From Methylobacterium mesophilicum SR1.6/6 (GTDB taxonomy: Bacteria; Pseudomonadota; Alphaproteobacteria; Rhizobiales; Beijerinckiaceae), in contig NZ_CP043538.1 in the NCBI RefSeq assembly GCF_000364445.2, forward strand, positions 660,501-724,500: a stretch of 64,000 bases of DNA, read 5' to 3'. The position numbers and the translations under genes are program-made. Each line of letters starts with the position of its first letter. The stretch's first letter is position 1. The notes below the pieces were generated by a model. The model did not search any database and had not been told where the DNA came from. It saw only the letters and a program-made list of their open reading frames with translations. Positions 33,627-43,619 of this stretch are shown piece after piece.

Positions 33627-34082
33627 TCAGGCCGCATCCACCTGCAGCACCGTGCCGCTGATCCCGGTGACGCGCACCCGGTCCCCCGCCGGCAGGTCCG
33701 GACCGGCGATCCGCCAGAGCGTATCGTCGAAGCGGATGCGCCCCGCGCCCTGGACGATCGGTTCCTCGAGCACGCCCTCGCGCCCGATCAGGCCGCGATC
33801 GGCACGGTTGAGGTGGGGCTTCGCCGGCCCGCCGCGCCGGTGCAGCCGGCTCGCGAGGCCCACCAGGGCGACAGCGAGGCCGGCGAACAGAAGGGTCTGG
33901 CCCTGCCAGGGTATCGGCAGCGCCGCGGTCGCGAGACCGGTCGCGAGGGCGGCCAGGCCGAGCCAGATCAGGAACACGCCCGGCACCAGGATCTCGGCGC
34001 CCGCCAGGACGAGGCCGGCAATGACCCACACCCAGGCGGCCCCGAGAGCATCGACGGCCGCGAAGACGGAGGCGAGGGTCAT
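33627..34082 (-). CDS. NfeD family membrane protein
   Basis: A 151-residue protein with three to four hydrophobic helices in residues 1-80 (WVWVIAGLVLAGAEILVPGV) and a C-terminal OB-fold domain (GLIGREGVLEEPIVQGAGRI to VLQVDAA). This is the short NfeD form that pairs with SPFH proteins in membrane microdomains (YbbJ/QmcA in E. coli). It starts 5 bases after the stop of the SPFH gene, confirming the operon. Confidence 0.9.
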   Translation of the reverse strand: MTLASVFAAVDALGAAWVWVIAGLVLAGAEILVPGVFLIWLGLAALATGLATAALPIPWQGQTLLFAGLAVALVGLASRLHRRGGPAKPHLNRADRGLIGREGVLEEPIVQGAGRIRFDDTLWRIAGPDLPAGDRVRVTGISGTVLQVDAA

Positions 34083-34087
34083 CGGAG

Positions 34088-35080
34088 TCAGGCCCGCGGC
34101 GGCGCGACGTTGGGCGGGGTCCCCGCGCGACGGGGCGCCGCCGCCCCGTCGCCGAACACCGTGCGGGTGAGTTCGCCGATGCCGCCGAGCGTCCCGGCCA
34201 GCGCCGCCGCCTCGATCGGCACCACGACCACCCGCTGGTTGGGCGCCGTGGCGATCGCCCGCACGGCATCGACGTACTTCTCCGCCACGAGGAAGTTGGC
34301 AGCCGCGATGTCGCCCTCGGCGATCGCCCGGCTCACCATCCCGGTCGCCGCTGCCTCGGCCTCGGCGGAGCGCTCCCGCGCTTCCGCATCGCGGAACGCC
34401 GCCTCGCGGCGGCCTTCCGCCTCGAGAATTGCCGACTGCTTGCGCCCTTCCGCCCGCAGGATCTCGGCGGCGCGCTGCCCCTCGGCCTCCAGGATCGAGG
34501 CCCGCTTCTCGCGCTCGGCCTTCATCTGGCGGGCCATGGCCCCCGCGAGATCGGACGGGAGCACGATGTCCTTGATCTCGATCCGGTTGATCTTGACCCC
34601 CCAGGGCGAGGCGGCGGCATCCATCACGCGCAGCAGCCGCTCGTTGATCTCGTCGCGGTGCGCCAGCAGCTGGTCCAGATCCATCGAGCCGACCACGGTG
34701 CGGATGTTGGTCATGGTCAGCGTCGTGGCGGCGAGGTCGAGGCTCGACACCTCGTAGGAGGCGCGCGCCGCGTCGAGCACTTGGTAGAACACCACCGCGT
34801 CAATGGTCACGCCGGCATTGTCGCGGGTGAAGGCCTGCTGGCTCGGCACGTCGATCACCTGCTCCATCACGTTGACCCGGCGGCCGACGCGCTCGATGAA
34901 CGGCGTGATCAGGCCGAGGCCGGCGTCAAGGCTGCGGGCGTACCGGCCGAAGCGCTCCACCGTGTAGACGTAGCCCTGTGGGACGATCTTCACGCCCGCC
35001 GCCAGTGTGATGATCGCGAGCGCCGCGACGCCCACGGCGAAGACGCTCAAGCCCACCGGCAGACCCATCGACGCCCCCAT
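34088..35080 (-). CDS. SPFH/band 7 (stomatin-like) membrane protein
   Basis: A 330-residue stomatin-family protein (QmcA-like). One N-terminal helix (LSVFAVGVAALAIITLAAGV) anchors it; the SPFH domain follows with VPQGYVYTVERFGRY and VIDVPSQQAFTRDN. A long Ala/Glu/Arg coiled coil (EREKRASILEAEGQRAAEIL onward) drives oligomerisation. GGAGGGAG five bases upstream fixes the start at 35080, eight codons inside the longest frame. It is cotranscribed with nfeD and probably scaffolds inner-membrane microdomains. Confidence 0.92.
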   Translation of the reverse strand: MGASMGLPVGLSVFAVGVAALAIITLAAGVKIVPQGYVYTVERFGRYARSLDAGLGLITPFIERVGRRVNVMEQVIDVPSQQAFTRDNAGVTIDAVVFYQVLDAARASYEVSSLDLAATTLTMTNIRTVVGSMDLDQLLAHRDEINERLLRVMDAAASPWGVKINRIEIKDIVLPSDLAGAMARQMKAEREKRASILEAEGQRAAEILRAEGRKQSAILEAEGRREAAFRDAEARERSAEAEAAATGMVSRAIAEGDIAAANFLVAEKYVDAVRAIATAPNQRVVVVPIEAAALAGTLGGIGELTRTVFGDGAAAPRRAGTPPNVAPPRA

Positions 35081-35447
35081 CGACGCTCCCTCCGCGCGCC
35101 GCACCGCATAGGACCGGCGGCGAGGCCACTGCTTAGCAGCTCGGGGCAGCGGCCGCGACCGTGCGGCTCAGACGCGCACCCGGGATACCGGCCGGGACCG
35201 CCGCGCTTCCCGGTCGGCGGAGCTGAGTCTGGGTGAACAATCCCCTGTCGGGACCGATCATCATCGGTTCAGGCCGCCGAGCTTACGACGTCGGCAAGCG
35301 TCGCGCCTGTCGTCGCTCCGACTGCCTCAACGCAACGCTTGTTGAAGAAACAATCGGCATGATGTCCGCCACCCGCACCGCGGAAAGAAGTCCTTTCTCA
35401 CCGCTGCGGGCGGCAGAAATCCCCAACCAACCGGATTCGGTGCGCGC
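35081..35447. other. Divergent intergenic region, no clear elements
   Basis: About 365 bases between the SPFH operon and the glycosyltransferase operon. It is less GC-rich over 35340-35430. No promoter match, repeat or RNA structure was convincing. Confidence 0.5.
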
Positions 35448-36542
35448 GTGAAGATCGCTGTCCTCGCACATCTGAAGTACCCGATCGGCCAGCCCTACGC
35501 GGGCGGCCTGGAGATGCACACGCATCTCCTCACCGTCGCTCTGAAGCGGCACGGGCATGATGTGACGCTGTTCGCCAGCCGCGGCTCCGACCCGGCACTC
35601 GATCCCGTGATGCTGTGCGACCCCACGGGCGACGCCCTCCTGGATCCGGACCGCGAGGCGGCAATCGACCGCGCGGAGGAGGACGCCTATCGGCGGATGA
35701 TGGAGCTTGTCGCCGCCGGAGGCTTCGACCTCGTCCACAACAATTCGCTGCATGCCCTGCCCCTGCGGGAAAGCGGCCGGCTCGGCCTGCCCTGGATCAC
35801 GGTGCTGCACACGCCGCCCTTCGAATCCCTCGTCGGGGGAATCGTGCAGGCCGATCCCGACATGGCGTTCCTCGCGGTCTCGCCGTCCCTGGCACAGGAA
35901 TGGGCGCCTCTGGTGCCCGGCGCGCAGGTGGTCGACAACGGCGTCGATCTCTCGACCTTCGCCTACGCGGACAGGGCCGACGCGCCGCCATTCGCCTTCT
36001 GGTCCGGCCGGATCGTGCCCGAGAAGGGGCTTCACCTCGCCATCGACGCCGCCCGCGCCGCCGGGCTGCCGCTGACCTTCGCGGGGCCCAAGCTCAACCC
36101 GGGTTACTGGGAGGCCGAGATCGCCCCACGGCTCGGGCCGGATCTGACGCATCTCGGCCACCTGTCGCACCGGGATCTCGCGCATCATCTCGGCCGTGCC
36201 CGGGTGGCGATCGTCTCGCCGCGCTGGGAGGAACCCTTCGGCCTCGTGGTGGCGGAGGCGCTGGCCTGCGGCACGCCGGTAGCGGCCTTCCGCCGGGGCG
36301 CCATGCCGGACATTCTCGACACGTCCTGCGGCCGGCTCGCCCGCCCGGACGATCCGCAGGACCTGTCGGTGGCGATCCGCGAGGCCGCCGGTCTGTCGCG
36401 CCGGGCCTGCCGCAATCGGGCCGAGGCCCTCTACGATGCCGCCGCCATGACCGGTCGCTACCTTGAAGCTTACGAGGCCGTCATCGCGCGCTGCGCCGAG
36501 CGGGCGCAGCCCGCCCTGCGCGTCGCCGGGGGGCGGGGCTGA
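35448..36542 (+). CDS. Glycosyltransferase family 4 protein
   Basis: A 364-residue GT-B glycosyltransferase. The N-terminal MKIAVLAHLKYPIGQPYAGG and LEMHTHLLTVALKRHGHDV are typical of GT4 donors/acceptors, and the C-terminal nucleotide-sugar site contains SPRWEEPFGLVVAEALACGTPV with the conserved E-x7-E. The start codon is GTG at 35448. It is the first gene of a three-gene operon of sugar-transfer enzymes. The acceptor is unknown: exopolysaccharide, glycolipid or a small-molecule glycoside. Confidence 0.9.
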   Translation: MKIAVLAHLKYPIGQPYAGGLEMHTHLLTVALKRHGHDVTLFASRGSDPALDPVMLCDPTGDALLDPDREAAIDRAEEDAYRRMMELVAAGGFDLVHNNSLHALPLRESGRLGLPWITVLHTPPFESLVGGIVQADPDMAFLAVSPSLAQEWAPLVPGAQVVDNGVDLSTFAYADRADAPPFAFWSGRIVPEKGLHLAIDAARAAGLPLTFAGPKLNPGYWEAEIAPRLGPDLTHLGHLSHRDLAHHLGRARVAIVSPRWEEPFGLVVAEALACGTPVAAFRRGAMPDILDTSCGRLARPDDPQDLSVAIREAAGLSRRACRNRAEALYDAAAMTGRYLEAYEAVIARCAERAQPALRVAGGRG

Positions 36543-36629
36543 GCGCGCCGCTCCGAGGAGCGTAAAACCCTGCGGGGCCGCCCCTCGCGCTCTCCTCCGC
36601 CGTCGGTGACGGTGCCACGGAGATACGAC

Positions 36630-37724
36630 ATGACCACTGAAGCCGCCGTCCCGACGCCGACCACTTGCGTCGTCTGCATTCCGGCACGGAACGAGGTTGA
36701 GCGCCTGCCGCGCCTGCTTGCCTCGCTGGCCGCGCAGGAGGGCGTCTCCGCTCGGACGCCGCTGCGGGTGGTGGTCCTCGCCAACAACTGCACGGACGGG
36801 ACCGTCGCGGCCGTCCGCGAGGTCGAGGGCTCGGGCCTCCTCGCGAGCCTCGCGCTGCGGATCATCGACGTGTCCCTCACAGGATCGGAGGCCCATGTCG
36901 GCACCGCGCGGCGCATGGCGCTCGATGCCGGGGCCGACTGGCTCGCCGCGGACGGGAACCCGGACGGCATCCTCCTCACCACCGACGCCGATGCCCGCCT
37001 CCCGGCCGGCTGGGTCGCGGCCAACCTGCGCGCCCTGCGAGCCGCCGACGTGGTCGGCGGGCGGCTCGTGATCGATGACGACGACGCGGCGGATCCCGAT
37101 CTCGCGGCCCTGCACGCGCGCATCGAGCGCTACTGGTCCGGGGTCCGGCGCCTGGAGGATATCCTCGACCCGCCGCCGCACGACCCCGCACCCCGTCACG
37201 GCGACCATACTGGCGCGAGCCTCGCCCTCCCGGCAGGCCTCTATCGTGCCGTCGGGGGCCTGCCAGCACTGCCCTGCGGCGAGGACAACGCCCTGGTCGG
37301 GCTTCTGCGCGCGAACGGTGCCCGCCTGCGCCACTGCCCCGACGTGCAGGTGATGGTCTCGGCCCGCCGCCAGGGCCGGGTGTCGGGCGGCATGGCCACC
37401 GAAATGGCCCGCCGCGCCCGCGTCCTCGGCGGCGAGGCCTATGCCCTGCCCGAGGCAGCCCATTGGCAGGCGCTGATCCTGCGCCGGGCGGCGCTGCGCA
37501 GGGCCTTCCACCTTGCGCCCGCGGCCCGCGCCGCGGCCTGCGCGCGGCTCGGGCTCGGCGCCGAAGATCTCGCATCCGTCGGCGGTTGCACCAACGACAT
37601 CGCCTTCGTGGAGGGCGCGGACCGGATCCTCGAATCACGCAGCCCGCCCGCACGGGAATGTCCCCTCGACCAAGCGCTTGCGGACCTCGACACCCTGGCC
37701 CTCGCTCTCAGGGACGCGGCGTGA
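36630..37724 (+). CDS. Glycosyltransferase family 2-like protein
   Basis: A 364-residue GT-A enzyme. The N-terminal VVCIPARNEVERLPRLLASL and LANNCTDGT are the GT2 start, and LLTTDADARLPAGW carries the DxD metal site. The C-terminal 130 residues are not typical GT2 sequence and may form a separate helical domain. GGAG precedes the ATG at 36630. Its stop overlaps the start of the next gene (GTGA), so they are coupled. Confidence 0.87.
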   Translation: MTTEAAVPTPTTCVVCIPARNEVERLPRLLASLAAQEGVSARTPLRVVVLANNCTDGTVAAVREVEGSGLLASLALRIIDVSLTGSEAHVGTARRMALDAGADWLAADGNPDGILLTTDADARLPAGWVAANLRALRAADVVGGRLVIDDDDAADPDLAALHARIERYWSGVRRLEDILDPPPHDPAPRHGDHTGASLALPAGLYRAVGGLPALPCGEDNALVGLLRANGARLRHCPDVQVMVSARRQGRVSGGMATEMARRARVLGGEAYALPEAAHWQALILRRAALRRAFHLAPAARAAACARLGLGAEDLASVGGCTNDIAFVEGADRILESRSPPARECPLDQALADLDTLALALRDAA

Positions 37725-38764
37725 CCCGGGGGATCGGCTGGTACGTCCACCATCAGGGCGCGGGCCATCTGCAGCGCGCCCGCTGGGTGGCCGCCGCCCT
37801 GCCCCGCCCCTGCACGATCCTCGGCACGCTTGCGGGATTTGATACGGCCGGGCTCGATGTCATCGACCTCCCCGACGATCGCCCCCTCAACGCGGACGCA
37901 TTCGACGGCCGGGACGGCGAGGCCGAGCGGCCGAACGCCCTGCACTATGCACCCCTGAACCATCCGGGCGTGCGCGCCCGGATGACGCGGATCGCCGACT
38001 GGATTCGGCAGACCGAACCGGCGCTCCTGGTGGTGGATGTCTCGGTGGAGGTCGCGCTGCTGGCGCGCCTGCTGTCCGTGCCGACGCTGGTGGTGCGGCT
38101 CGCCGGCACCCGCACCGACCAGCCCCATCTCGAAGCCTTCCGCAGCGCGGAGCGGCTGCTCGCGCCTTTCCCCGAGGCGCTCGACGGCATGGTCGTGCCG
38201 GACTGGATCCGGGCCAAGACACAGTATGCGGGCTTTCTCGGCGCACCATCTCAGCCGGTCGACGAGGTTGGTCATGACCTCGTTGTGGTGTTCGGCCGCG
38301 GCGGCGCGGGCGGCGATCTCGCGGATCTCGCCTCGGCGGCCCGGGCCGTGCCGGACAGGTCCTGGCATGTTCTCGGGCCCGTCACCGGCTCCGGTCAGCT
38401 GCCCGAAAATCTACACCTGCACGGCTGGGTCGCCGACGTGGAGACCCGAGTGGCGCGGGCGGCCCTTTTGATTGGCGGCGGCGGCGACGGCCTCGTGGCG
38501 CTCGCGGCGGGTCAGGCAAAGCGCTTCATCTGCTTGCCGGAGGATCGGGCTTACGGCGAGCAGACCGATAAAGCGGCAGCGCTGGCACGGCTCGGGGCCG
38601 CGATCGTGCATGAGGGCTGGCCCGACGCTTCCGCATGGCCGGAGCTGATCCGGGCCGGCTTGGCGCTCGATCCGTCGGTGATAGGAAAGCTGCACCGCCC
38701 GAACGCGGTGGCCGCGTGCGCAGACGCAATCGAAGATCTGGTCGGGCGGCTCGGCGGGCCGTGA
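37721..38764 (+). CDS. GT28/MurG-like glycosyltransferase-type protein
   Basis: A 347-residue protein of the GT-B type. The opening GIGWYVHHQGAGHLQRARWV resembles the GxGH loop of MurG-like transferases, and VARAALLIGGGGDGLVALAAGQ followed by KRFICLPEDRAYGEQTDKAAAL matches the nucleotide-sugar half of that fold. It starts at a GTG overlapping the upstream stop. I infer a sugar-transfer role from the fold and operon; the reaction is unknown. Confidence 0.7.
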   Translation: MTRGIGWYVHHQGAGHLQRARWVAAALPRPCTILGTLAGFDTAGLDVIDLPDDRPLNADAFDGRDGEAERPNALHYAPLNHPGVRARMTRIADWIRQTEPALLVVDVSVEVALLARLLSVPTLVVRLAGTRTDQPHLEAFRSAERLLAPFPEALDGMVVPDWIRAKTQYAGFLGAPSQPVDEVGHDLVVVFGRGGAGGDLADLASAARAVPDRSWHVLGPVTGSGQLPENLHLHGWVADVETRVARAALLIGGGGDGLVALAAGQAKRFICLPEDRAYGEQTDKAAALARLGAAIVHEGWPDASAWPELIRAGLALDPSVIGKLHRPNAVAACADAIEDLVGRLGGP

Positions 38765-38828
38765 GGCCTGCCCGGCCATGACGGAATTGGACGTCGCATC
38801 CCGAGACGCGGCGTGCTTAACGAGATCT

Positions 38829-39011
38829 TTACGAGATCAGGTCGAGCTTCGCCGCCTCGATCCCCTCTGCCCGGATTGAGTCCGGCAGGGCCATGAAGTC
38901 GCGGTAACCGGCCTCGCGGGCCATGGCGTCAAGGGCCGTCTGCTCGTCGTCGGCCGCCCCGGTCCAGAGCACGGCACCGCTCTTCTTCTGCTTAATCTGA
39001 AAGATGCTCAT
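38829..39011 (-). CDS. Conserved-looking 60-residue hypothetical protein
   Basis: A small soluble protein, MSIFQIKQKKSGAVLWTG at the start, then an acidic helix-rich body ending KLDLIS. GGGGAGGGG lies 5 bases before the ATG at 39011, a strong ribosome binding site that argues for real translation. No family was recognised. It is convergent with the glycosyltransferase operon. Confidence 0.65.
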   Translation of the reverse strand: MSIFQIKQKKSGAVLWTGAADDEQTALDAMAREAGYRDFMALPDSIRAEGIEAAKLDLIS

Positions 39012-39257
39012 CCACCCCTCCCCGGACAGGCGAAAGTCCAGCACGCGAATAACGTGTCTATTCCAGGCTGGTTGCAGGTCCAGAATTCTAAATCGCTGCT
39101 TCCTTCAGCGTGGCACGACCTGCGGCGTGCGGATCGGGGACGGGCCCGCGCGAACGCGCTATGCTCGCCCGGGATAAGGACCCACGCCATGAAAACGCCG
39201 GCCTATGCAGCGAGGGAGTGCGAATACCAGTCGAGCGCCAACTGCGAGGCTCCCGTC

Positions 39258-40472
39258 GTGAACATCCTCCGTTGGCGCGCGTCGCGCCTCGGCCTCCTAT
39301 GCGGGCTCGCGTTCCTTGCCGCGGTTCCGGCGCGGGCCGTCGAAACCGCGGCCGTCCCCGACGCCGCGGCCATCGCGCCCGCAGTCACGGTCGTCCCGGC
39401 CGCGAACCGCGAGATCGTCGAGCGCGCCGTCGTCACCGGCACGCTCGTGCCCCGGGACGAGGTCCTGGTCTCACCCGAGGTCGAGGGCCTGCGCATCACC
39501 GATCTTCTCGTCGAGGAGGGAGACCGCGTCACCAAGGGACAGGTGCTGGCCAAGCTGTCGCTGGAGATGATCGTCACCCAGGAAGCCTCCAACGCGGCGG
39601 CGATCGCCAGGGCCGAGGCGGCGATCGTCCAGGCCCAGAGCCAGATCGTCCAGGCGGAGGCGGCCAACGTCGAGGCCAAGCAGGCCCTGGAACGCGCGCA
39701 GGCGCTCGCCAAGACCGGCAACGCCACCGCGGCGGTGCTGGAGCAGCGCGTCTCGGCAGCGCAGGGAGCCCAGGGGCGTCTCGCCGCCGCCAGGGGCGGC
39801 CTGCAGTCGGCCCAGGCCGACCTCGCCACCGCCCGGGCCGCTGGGGCCGAGATCGCGCTGCGACGGGCTCGTACCGACATCCGCGCCCCCGAGGCCGGGA
39901 TCGTCAACCGCCGCACGGCACGGGTCGGCGCCACCGCCACCGCGGCAGGCGAGCCCCTGTTCCGTCTGATCGCTCGGGGCGAGATCGAGTTGGAGGGCGA
40001 GGTACCCGAGACGTCGCTGGCCCGCCTGCAGGTCGGCAATCCGGCCAGCCTCGACCTCGACGACGGACGAAGGCTCTCCGGAAAGGTGCGCCGGGTCTAC
40101 CCGGAGGTCGACCGGGCGACGCGGCTCGGCAAGGTGCGCATCCGGCTAGGCGACGACCCGGCCCTGCGCATCGGTGCCTTCGCCCGCGGCAACGTCGAGG
40201 TGGCGCGCCGCACGGGGGTCGCCGTACCGGTTTCGAGCCTGCTCTACGCCGCCGACGGCCGCGCCAGCGTGCTGGTGGTGAAGGACGGGCGCGTCGAAGC
40301 CCGGCCGGTGACCACCGGTCTCTCGGCCGAGGGCTTCACGGAGATTCGCGCGGGCGTCGCGGCCGGCGAGAGCGTCGTCGCCCGGGCCGGCAGCTTCCTG
40401 CGCGACGGCGATCGGGTGCGCGCCGTGCCGTCGGCCGTGAGCACGCCGATGGCCGACGCGGCCCCGCGGTAG
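39258..40472 (+). CDS. RND efflux transporter periplasmic adaptor subunit
   Basis: A 404-residue membrane-fusion protein. A signal peptide (RLGLLCGLAFLAAVPARA) precedes the split biotinyl-lipoyl domain (VVTGTLVPRDEVLVSPEVEG; DIRAPEAGIVNRRTARVGA), which flanks a long Ala/Gln-rich coiled-coil hairpin at about 115-200. The beta-barrel and membrane-proximal domains follow. I prefer the GTG at 39258, which places the signal peptide at the N-terminus with GAGG upstream; an ATG at 39189 would add 23 residues. The pump gene begins 9 bases downstream. Confidence 0.92.
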   Translation: MNILRWRASRLGLLCGLAFLAAVPARAVETAAVPDAAAIAPAVTVVPAANREIVERAVVTGTLVPRDEVLVSPEVEGLRITDLLVEEGDRVTKGQVLAKLSLEMIVTQEASNAAAIARAEAAIVQAQSQIVQAEAANVEAKQALERAQALAKTGNATAAVLEQRVSAAQGAQGRLAAARGGLQSAQADLATARAAGAEIALRRARTDIRAPEAGIVNRRTARVGATATAAGEPLFRLIARGEIELEGEVPETSLARLQVGNPASLDLDDGRRLSGKVRRVYPEVDRATRLGKVRIRLGDDPALRIGAFARGNVEVARRTGVAVPVSSLLYAADGRASVLVVKDGRVEARPVTTGLSAEGFTEIRAGVAAGESVVARAGSFLRDGDRVRAVPSAVSTPMADAAPR

Positions 40473-40481
40473 GACCGAGCC

Positions 40482-43400
40482 ATGCGCCTCAACGTCTCCG
40501 CCTGGGCGATCCGGAAGCCCCTGCCCTCGGTGGTGCTGTTCCTCGTCCTGATGATCCTGGGGCTCGTGAGCTTCCGCGCCCTGCCGATCACGCGGTTTCC
40601 CAACATCGACATCCCGATCGTCTCCGTGACGATCACCCAGTCCGGCGCCGCGCCGGCCGAGCTCCAGACCCAAGTCACCAAGTGGGTCGAGGATTCGGTC
40701 GCCGGCGTGAAGGGCGTCAAGCACATCCTCTCGACCATCACCGAGGGCACCTCCACCACCACGATCGAGTTCCGCCTGGAGGTGAACCAGGATCGGGCGA
40801 CCAACGACGTCAAGGACGCCATCGCCAAGATCCGCCAGAACCTGCCGCGCACGATCGACGAGCCGATCGTCTCCCGCGTGGAGATCGCCGGCCTGCCGAT
40901 CATGATCTACGGCGCCTCCGCACCCGCTATGACGCCCGAGGACCTGTCGTGGTTCGTGGACGACGTGGTCGCCCGCGGCCTGCAGAGCGTGAAGGGGGTC
41001 GGCGGCGTCGAGCGCCTCGGCGGCGTCGCCCGGGAGATCCGCGTCACCCTGAAGCCCGACCGGTTGCTGGCGCTGGGCATCACCGCCGCGGACGTGAACC
41101 GGCAGCTCCGCCTGACCTCCGCCGACATGGCCGGCGGCCGCGCCGAGGTCGGCGGCCAGGAACAGTCGATCCGGGCGCTCGCCGCCTCGGCGAGCCTCGA
41201 GACGCTGGCCAAGACCTCCATCGTGGTGCCGGGCAACCGCAAGGTCCGGCTCGACGAACTCGCGACCCTCGCCGACACCGCCGAGGAGCCCCGCACCTTC
41301 GCGCGCTTCAACGGCGAGCCGGTGGTCGCCTTCGCGATCTCCCGCGCCAGCGGCGCCAGCGACGCCGACGTGTCGATGGGCGTCGCCAAGAAGATCGCGG
41401 CCCTGCACGCGGCCAATCCTGACGTGCGCTTCGACCTGATCGATACCAGCGTCGACAACACCATCGGCAATTATCACTCGGCCATGATGGGCCTGATCGA
41501 GGGCGCCGCCCTGGCGGTCGTCGTGGTGCTGCTGTTCCTGCGCGACTGGCGCGCGACGCTGATCGCCGCGGTGGCCCTGCCCCTCTCGGTGCTGCCGACC
41601 TTCTGGGTGATGAGCGCGCTCGGATTCTCGCTGAACGCCGTGAGCCTGCTGGCGATCACGCTCGTCACCGGCATCCTGGTGGACGACGCGATCGTGGAGA
41701 TCGAGAACATCGTCCGCCACATGCGCATGGGGAAGTCGCCCTATCGCGCGTCCCTCGAAGCCGCCGACGAGATCGGGCTCGCGGTCATCGCCATCACGGC
41801 GACGATCATCGCGATCTTCTCGCCGGTCTCCTTCATGGGCGGCATCGCCGGCCAGTACTTCAAGCAGTTCGGCCTGACCATCGCGGCGGCGGTGTTCATG
41901 TCGCTGCTCGTCGCGCGGCTGATCACGCCGCTGCTCGCTGCCTACTTCCTGCGCGACCACGGTCCGGACCACGAGCGCGACGGCGTCGTGATGCGCGGCT
42001 ACACCCGCCTCGTGGCGTGGTCGGTCCGGCACAAGTTCATCACGCTGGTGCTCGGCATCGCGTGCTTCGCCGCCTCCATCGCCTCGACGGGCCTGCTGCC
42101 CGCGGGCTTCCTGCCGGCCGAGGACCAGGCCCGCACGCTGTTCGTAGTCGAGCTGCCGCCCGGCGCCCGCCTGCCGGACACCGTCCAGGTCTCGGACCGG
42201 ATCGTCGACAAGATCCGCGCGCTGCCCGAGGTGAAGAGCGTGTTCGTGGACGGCGGCCGCCAGCTTCCGGCCAAGAAGGAGGTGCGGCTCGCGAGCCTCA
42301 CCATCAATCTCACCCCGAAGAACACCCGCCACCGCACCCAGAAGCAGGTCGACGCCGAGGTGGCGGCGATCCTCAGGGAGGAGCCGGACCTGCGTTTCTG
42401 GGCGCTCCGCGAGGGCGGGCAGCGCGACCTCGCCCTCATCATCGCCGGCCCCGACAAGGCCGTGGTGGCCGAGGTCGCCGCCAAGCTCCAGCGCGAGGCG
42501 CAGCAGGTCCCGCACCTCGTCAACGTCATGTCGACGGCGCCGCTGGATCGGACCGAAGTCCGGATCCGGCCGAAGCCCGGGGTGGCGGCCGATCTCGGCG
42601 TCTCGACCGACACGATCGCCGAGACCGTGCGGGTCGGGACGATCGGCGACATCGGCATGAACCTCGCCAAGTTCAACGCCACCGACCGGCAGATCCCGAT
42701 CCGCGTGCAACTCCCCGAGAGCCTGCGCGGGCGGCTCTCCGACCTCGAGACCCTGAAGGTGCCGGTGAAGGGCGGCACGGCCGTGCCCCTCGCGACCGTG
42801 GCCGATATCAGCCTGGGTCAGGGGCCGACCGGCATCGACCGCTACGACCGGGCCGTGCGCGTCGCCCTCGAGGGCGACATGCAGGGCACCGACGCCCTGG
42901 CCGAGCTGATCTCCAAGGTCATGAACCTGCCGACGGCGAAGAACCTGCCGCCGGGCGTCACGATCAGCCAGACCGGTGATGCCGAGGTGATGGGCGAGGT
43001 GTTCGAGGGCTTCGCACTGGCCATGGGCGCCGGCCTGATGATGGTCTTCGGCGTGCTGATCCTGCTGTTCGGCAACTTCCTGCAGCCGCTGACCATCCTG
43101 TTCTCGCTGCCGCTCTCCATTGGCGGCGCGATCCTGGCGCTCCTGATCTGCCACATGCCGATCTCGATGCCGGTGGTGATCGGCATCCTGATGCTGATGG
43201 GCGTCGTGACCAAGAACGCCATCATGCTGGTGGATTTCGCCGTGGAGCAGATCCACGCGGGCGTCGACCGGACCGTCGCCATCGTCGATGCGGGCCGCAA
43301 GCGCGCCCGGCCGATCGTGATGACCACCATCGCCATGGCAGCCGGCATGGTCCCCTCCGCGATGGCCTTCGGGATCGGCGGCGAGTTCCGCTCGCCCATG

Positions 43401-43619
43401 GCGGTGGCGGTGATCGGCGGGCTGATCGTGTCGACCGTGCTGTCCCTGGTCTTCGTGCCGGCGATCTTCGTGCTGATGGACGACCTGTCGCGTCTGCTGA
43501 AGCGCCTGTTCGGCCGCTTCGTGGGCGAGCGCGACGATCCGGAGGATGCGCCCGCCTTCGATTCGGGGCATCCGGCCAATGACGGCCGTCCGGCGCCGCC
43601 GCGGGTCGCCGCGGAGTAG
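40482..43619 (+). CDS. RND efflux transporter permease (inner-membrane pump)
   Basis: A 1045-residue AcrB-family proton antiporter with the duplicated layout of TM1, a large periplasmic loop, TM2-7, a second loop and TM8-12. The N-terminus (AIRKPLPSVVLFLVLMILG) and the proton-relay Asp pair in GILVDDAIVEIENIV are clear, with the matching Lys in GVVTKNAIMLVDFAVEQ. AGGA precedes the ATG. Together with the adaptor it would need an outer-membrane channel encoded elsewhere. No regulator is adjacent, so substrates cannot be inferred. Confidence 0.95.
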   Translation: MRLNVSAWAIRKPLPSVVLFLVLMILGLVSFRALPITRFPNIDIPIVSVTITQSGAAPAELQTQVTKWVEDSVAGVKGVKHILSTITEGTSTTTIEFRLEVNQDRATNDVKDAIAKIRQNLPRTIDEPIVSRVEIAGLPIMIYGASAPAMTPEDLSWFVDDVVARGLQSVKGVGGVERLGGVAREIRVTLKPDRLLALGITAADVNRQLRLTSADMAGGRAEVGGQEQSIRALAASASLETLAKTSIVVPGNRKVRLDELATLADTAEEPRTFARFNGEPVVAFAISRASGASDADVSMGVAKKIAALHAANPDVRFDLIDTSVDNTIGNYHSAMMGLIEGAALAVVVVLLFLRDWRATLIAAVALPLSVLPTFWVMSALGFSLNAVSLLAITLVTGILVDDAIVEIENIVRHMRMGKSPYRASLEAADEIGLAVIAITATIIAIFSPVSFMGGIAGQYFKQFGLTIAAAVFMSLLVARLITPLLAAYFLRDHGPDHERDGVVMRGYTRLVAWSVRHKFITLVLGIACFAASIASTGLLPAGFLPAEDQARTLFVVELPPGARLPDTVQVSDRIVDKIRALPEVKSVFVDGGRQLPAKKEVRLASLTINLTPKNTRHRTQKQVDAEVAAILREEPDLRFWALREGGQRDLALIIAGPDKAVVAEVAAKLQREAQQVPHLVNVMSTAPLDRTEVRIRPKPGVAADLGVSTDTIAETVRVGTIGDIGMNLAKFNATDRQIPIRVQLPESLRGRLSDLETLKVPVKGGTAVPLATVADISLGQGPTGIDRYDRAVRVALEGDMQGTDALAELISKVMNLPTAKNLPPGVTISQTGDAEVMGEVFEGFALAMGAGLMMVFGVLILLFGNFLQPLTILFSLPLSIGGAILALLICHMPISMPVVIGILMLMGVVTKNAIMLVDFAVEQIHAGVDRTVAIVDAGRKRARPIVMTTIAMAAGMVPSAMAFGIGGEFRSPMAVAVIGGLIVSTVLSLVFVPAIFVLMDDLSRLLKRLFGRFVGERDDPEDAPAFDSGHPANDGRPAPPRVAAE

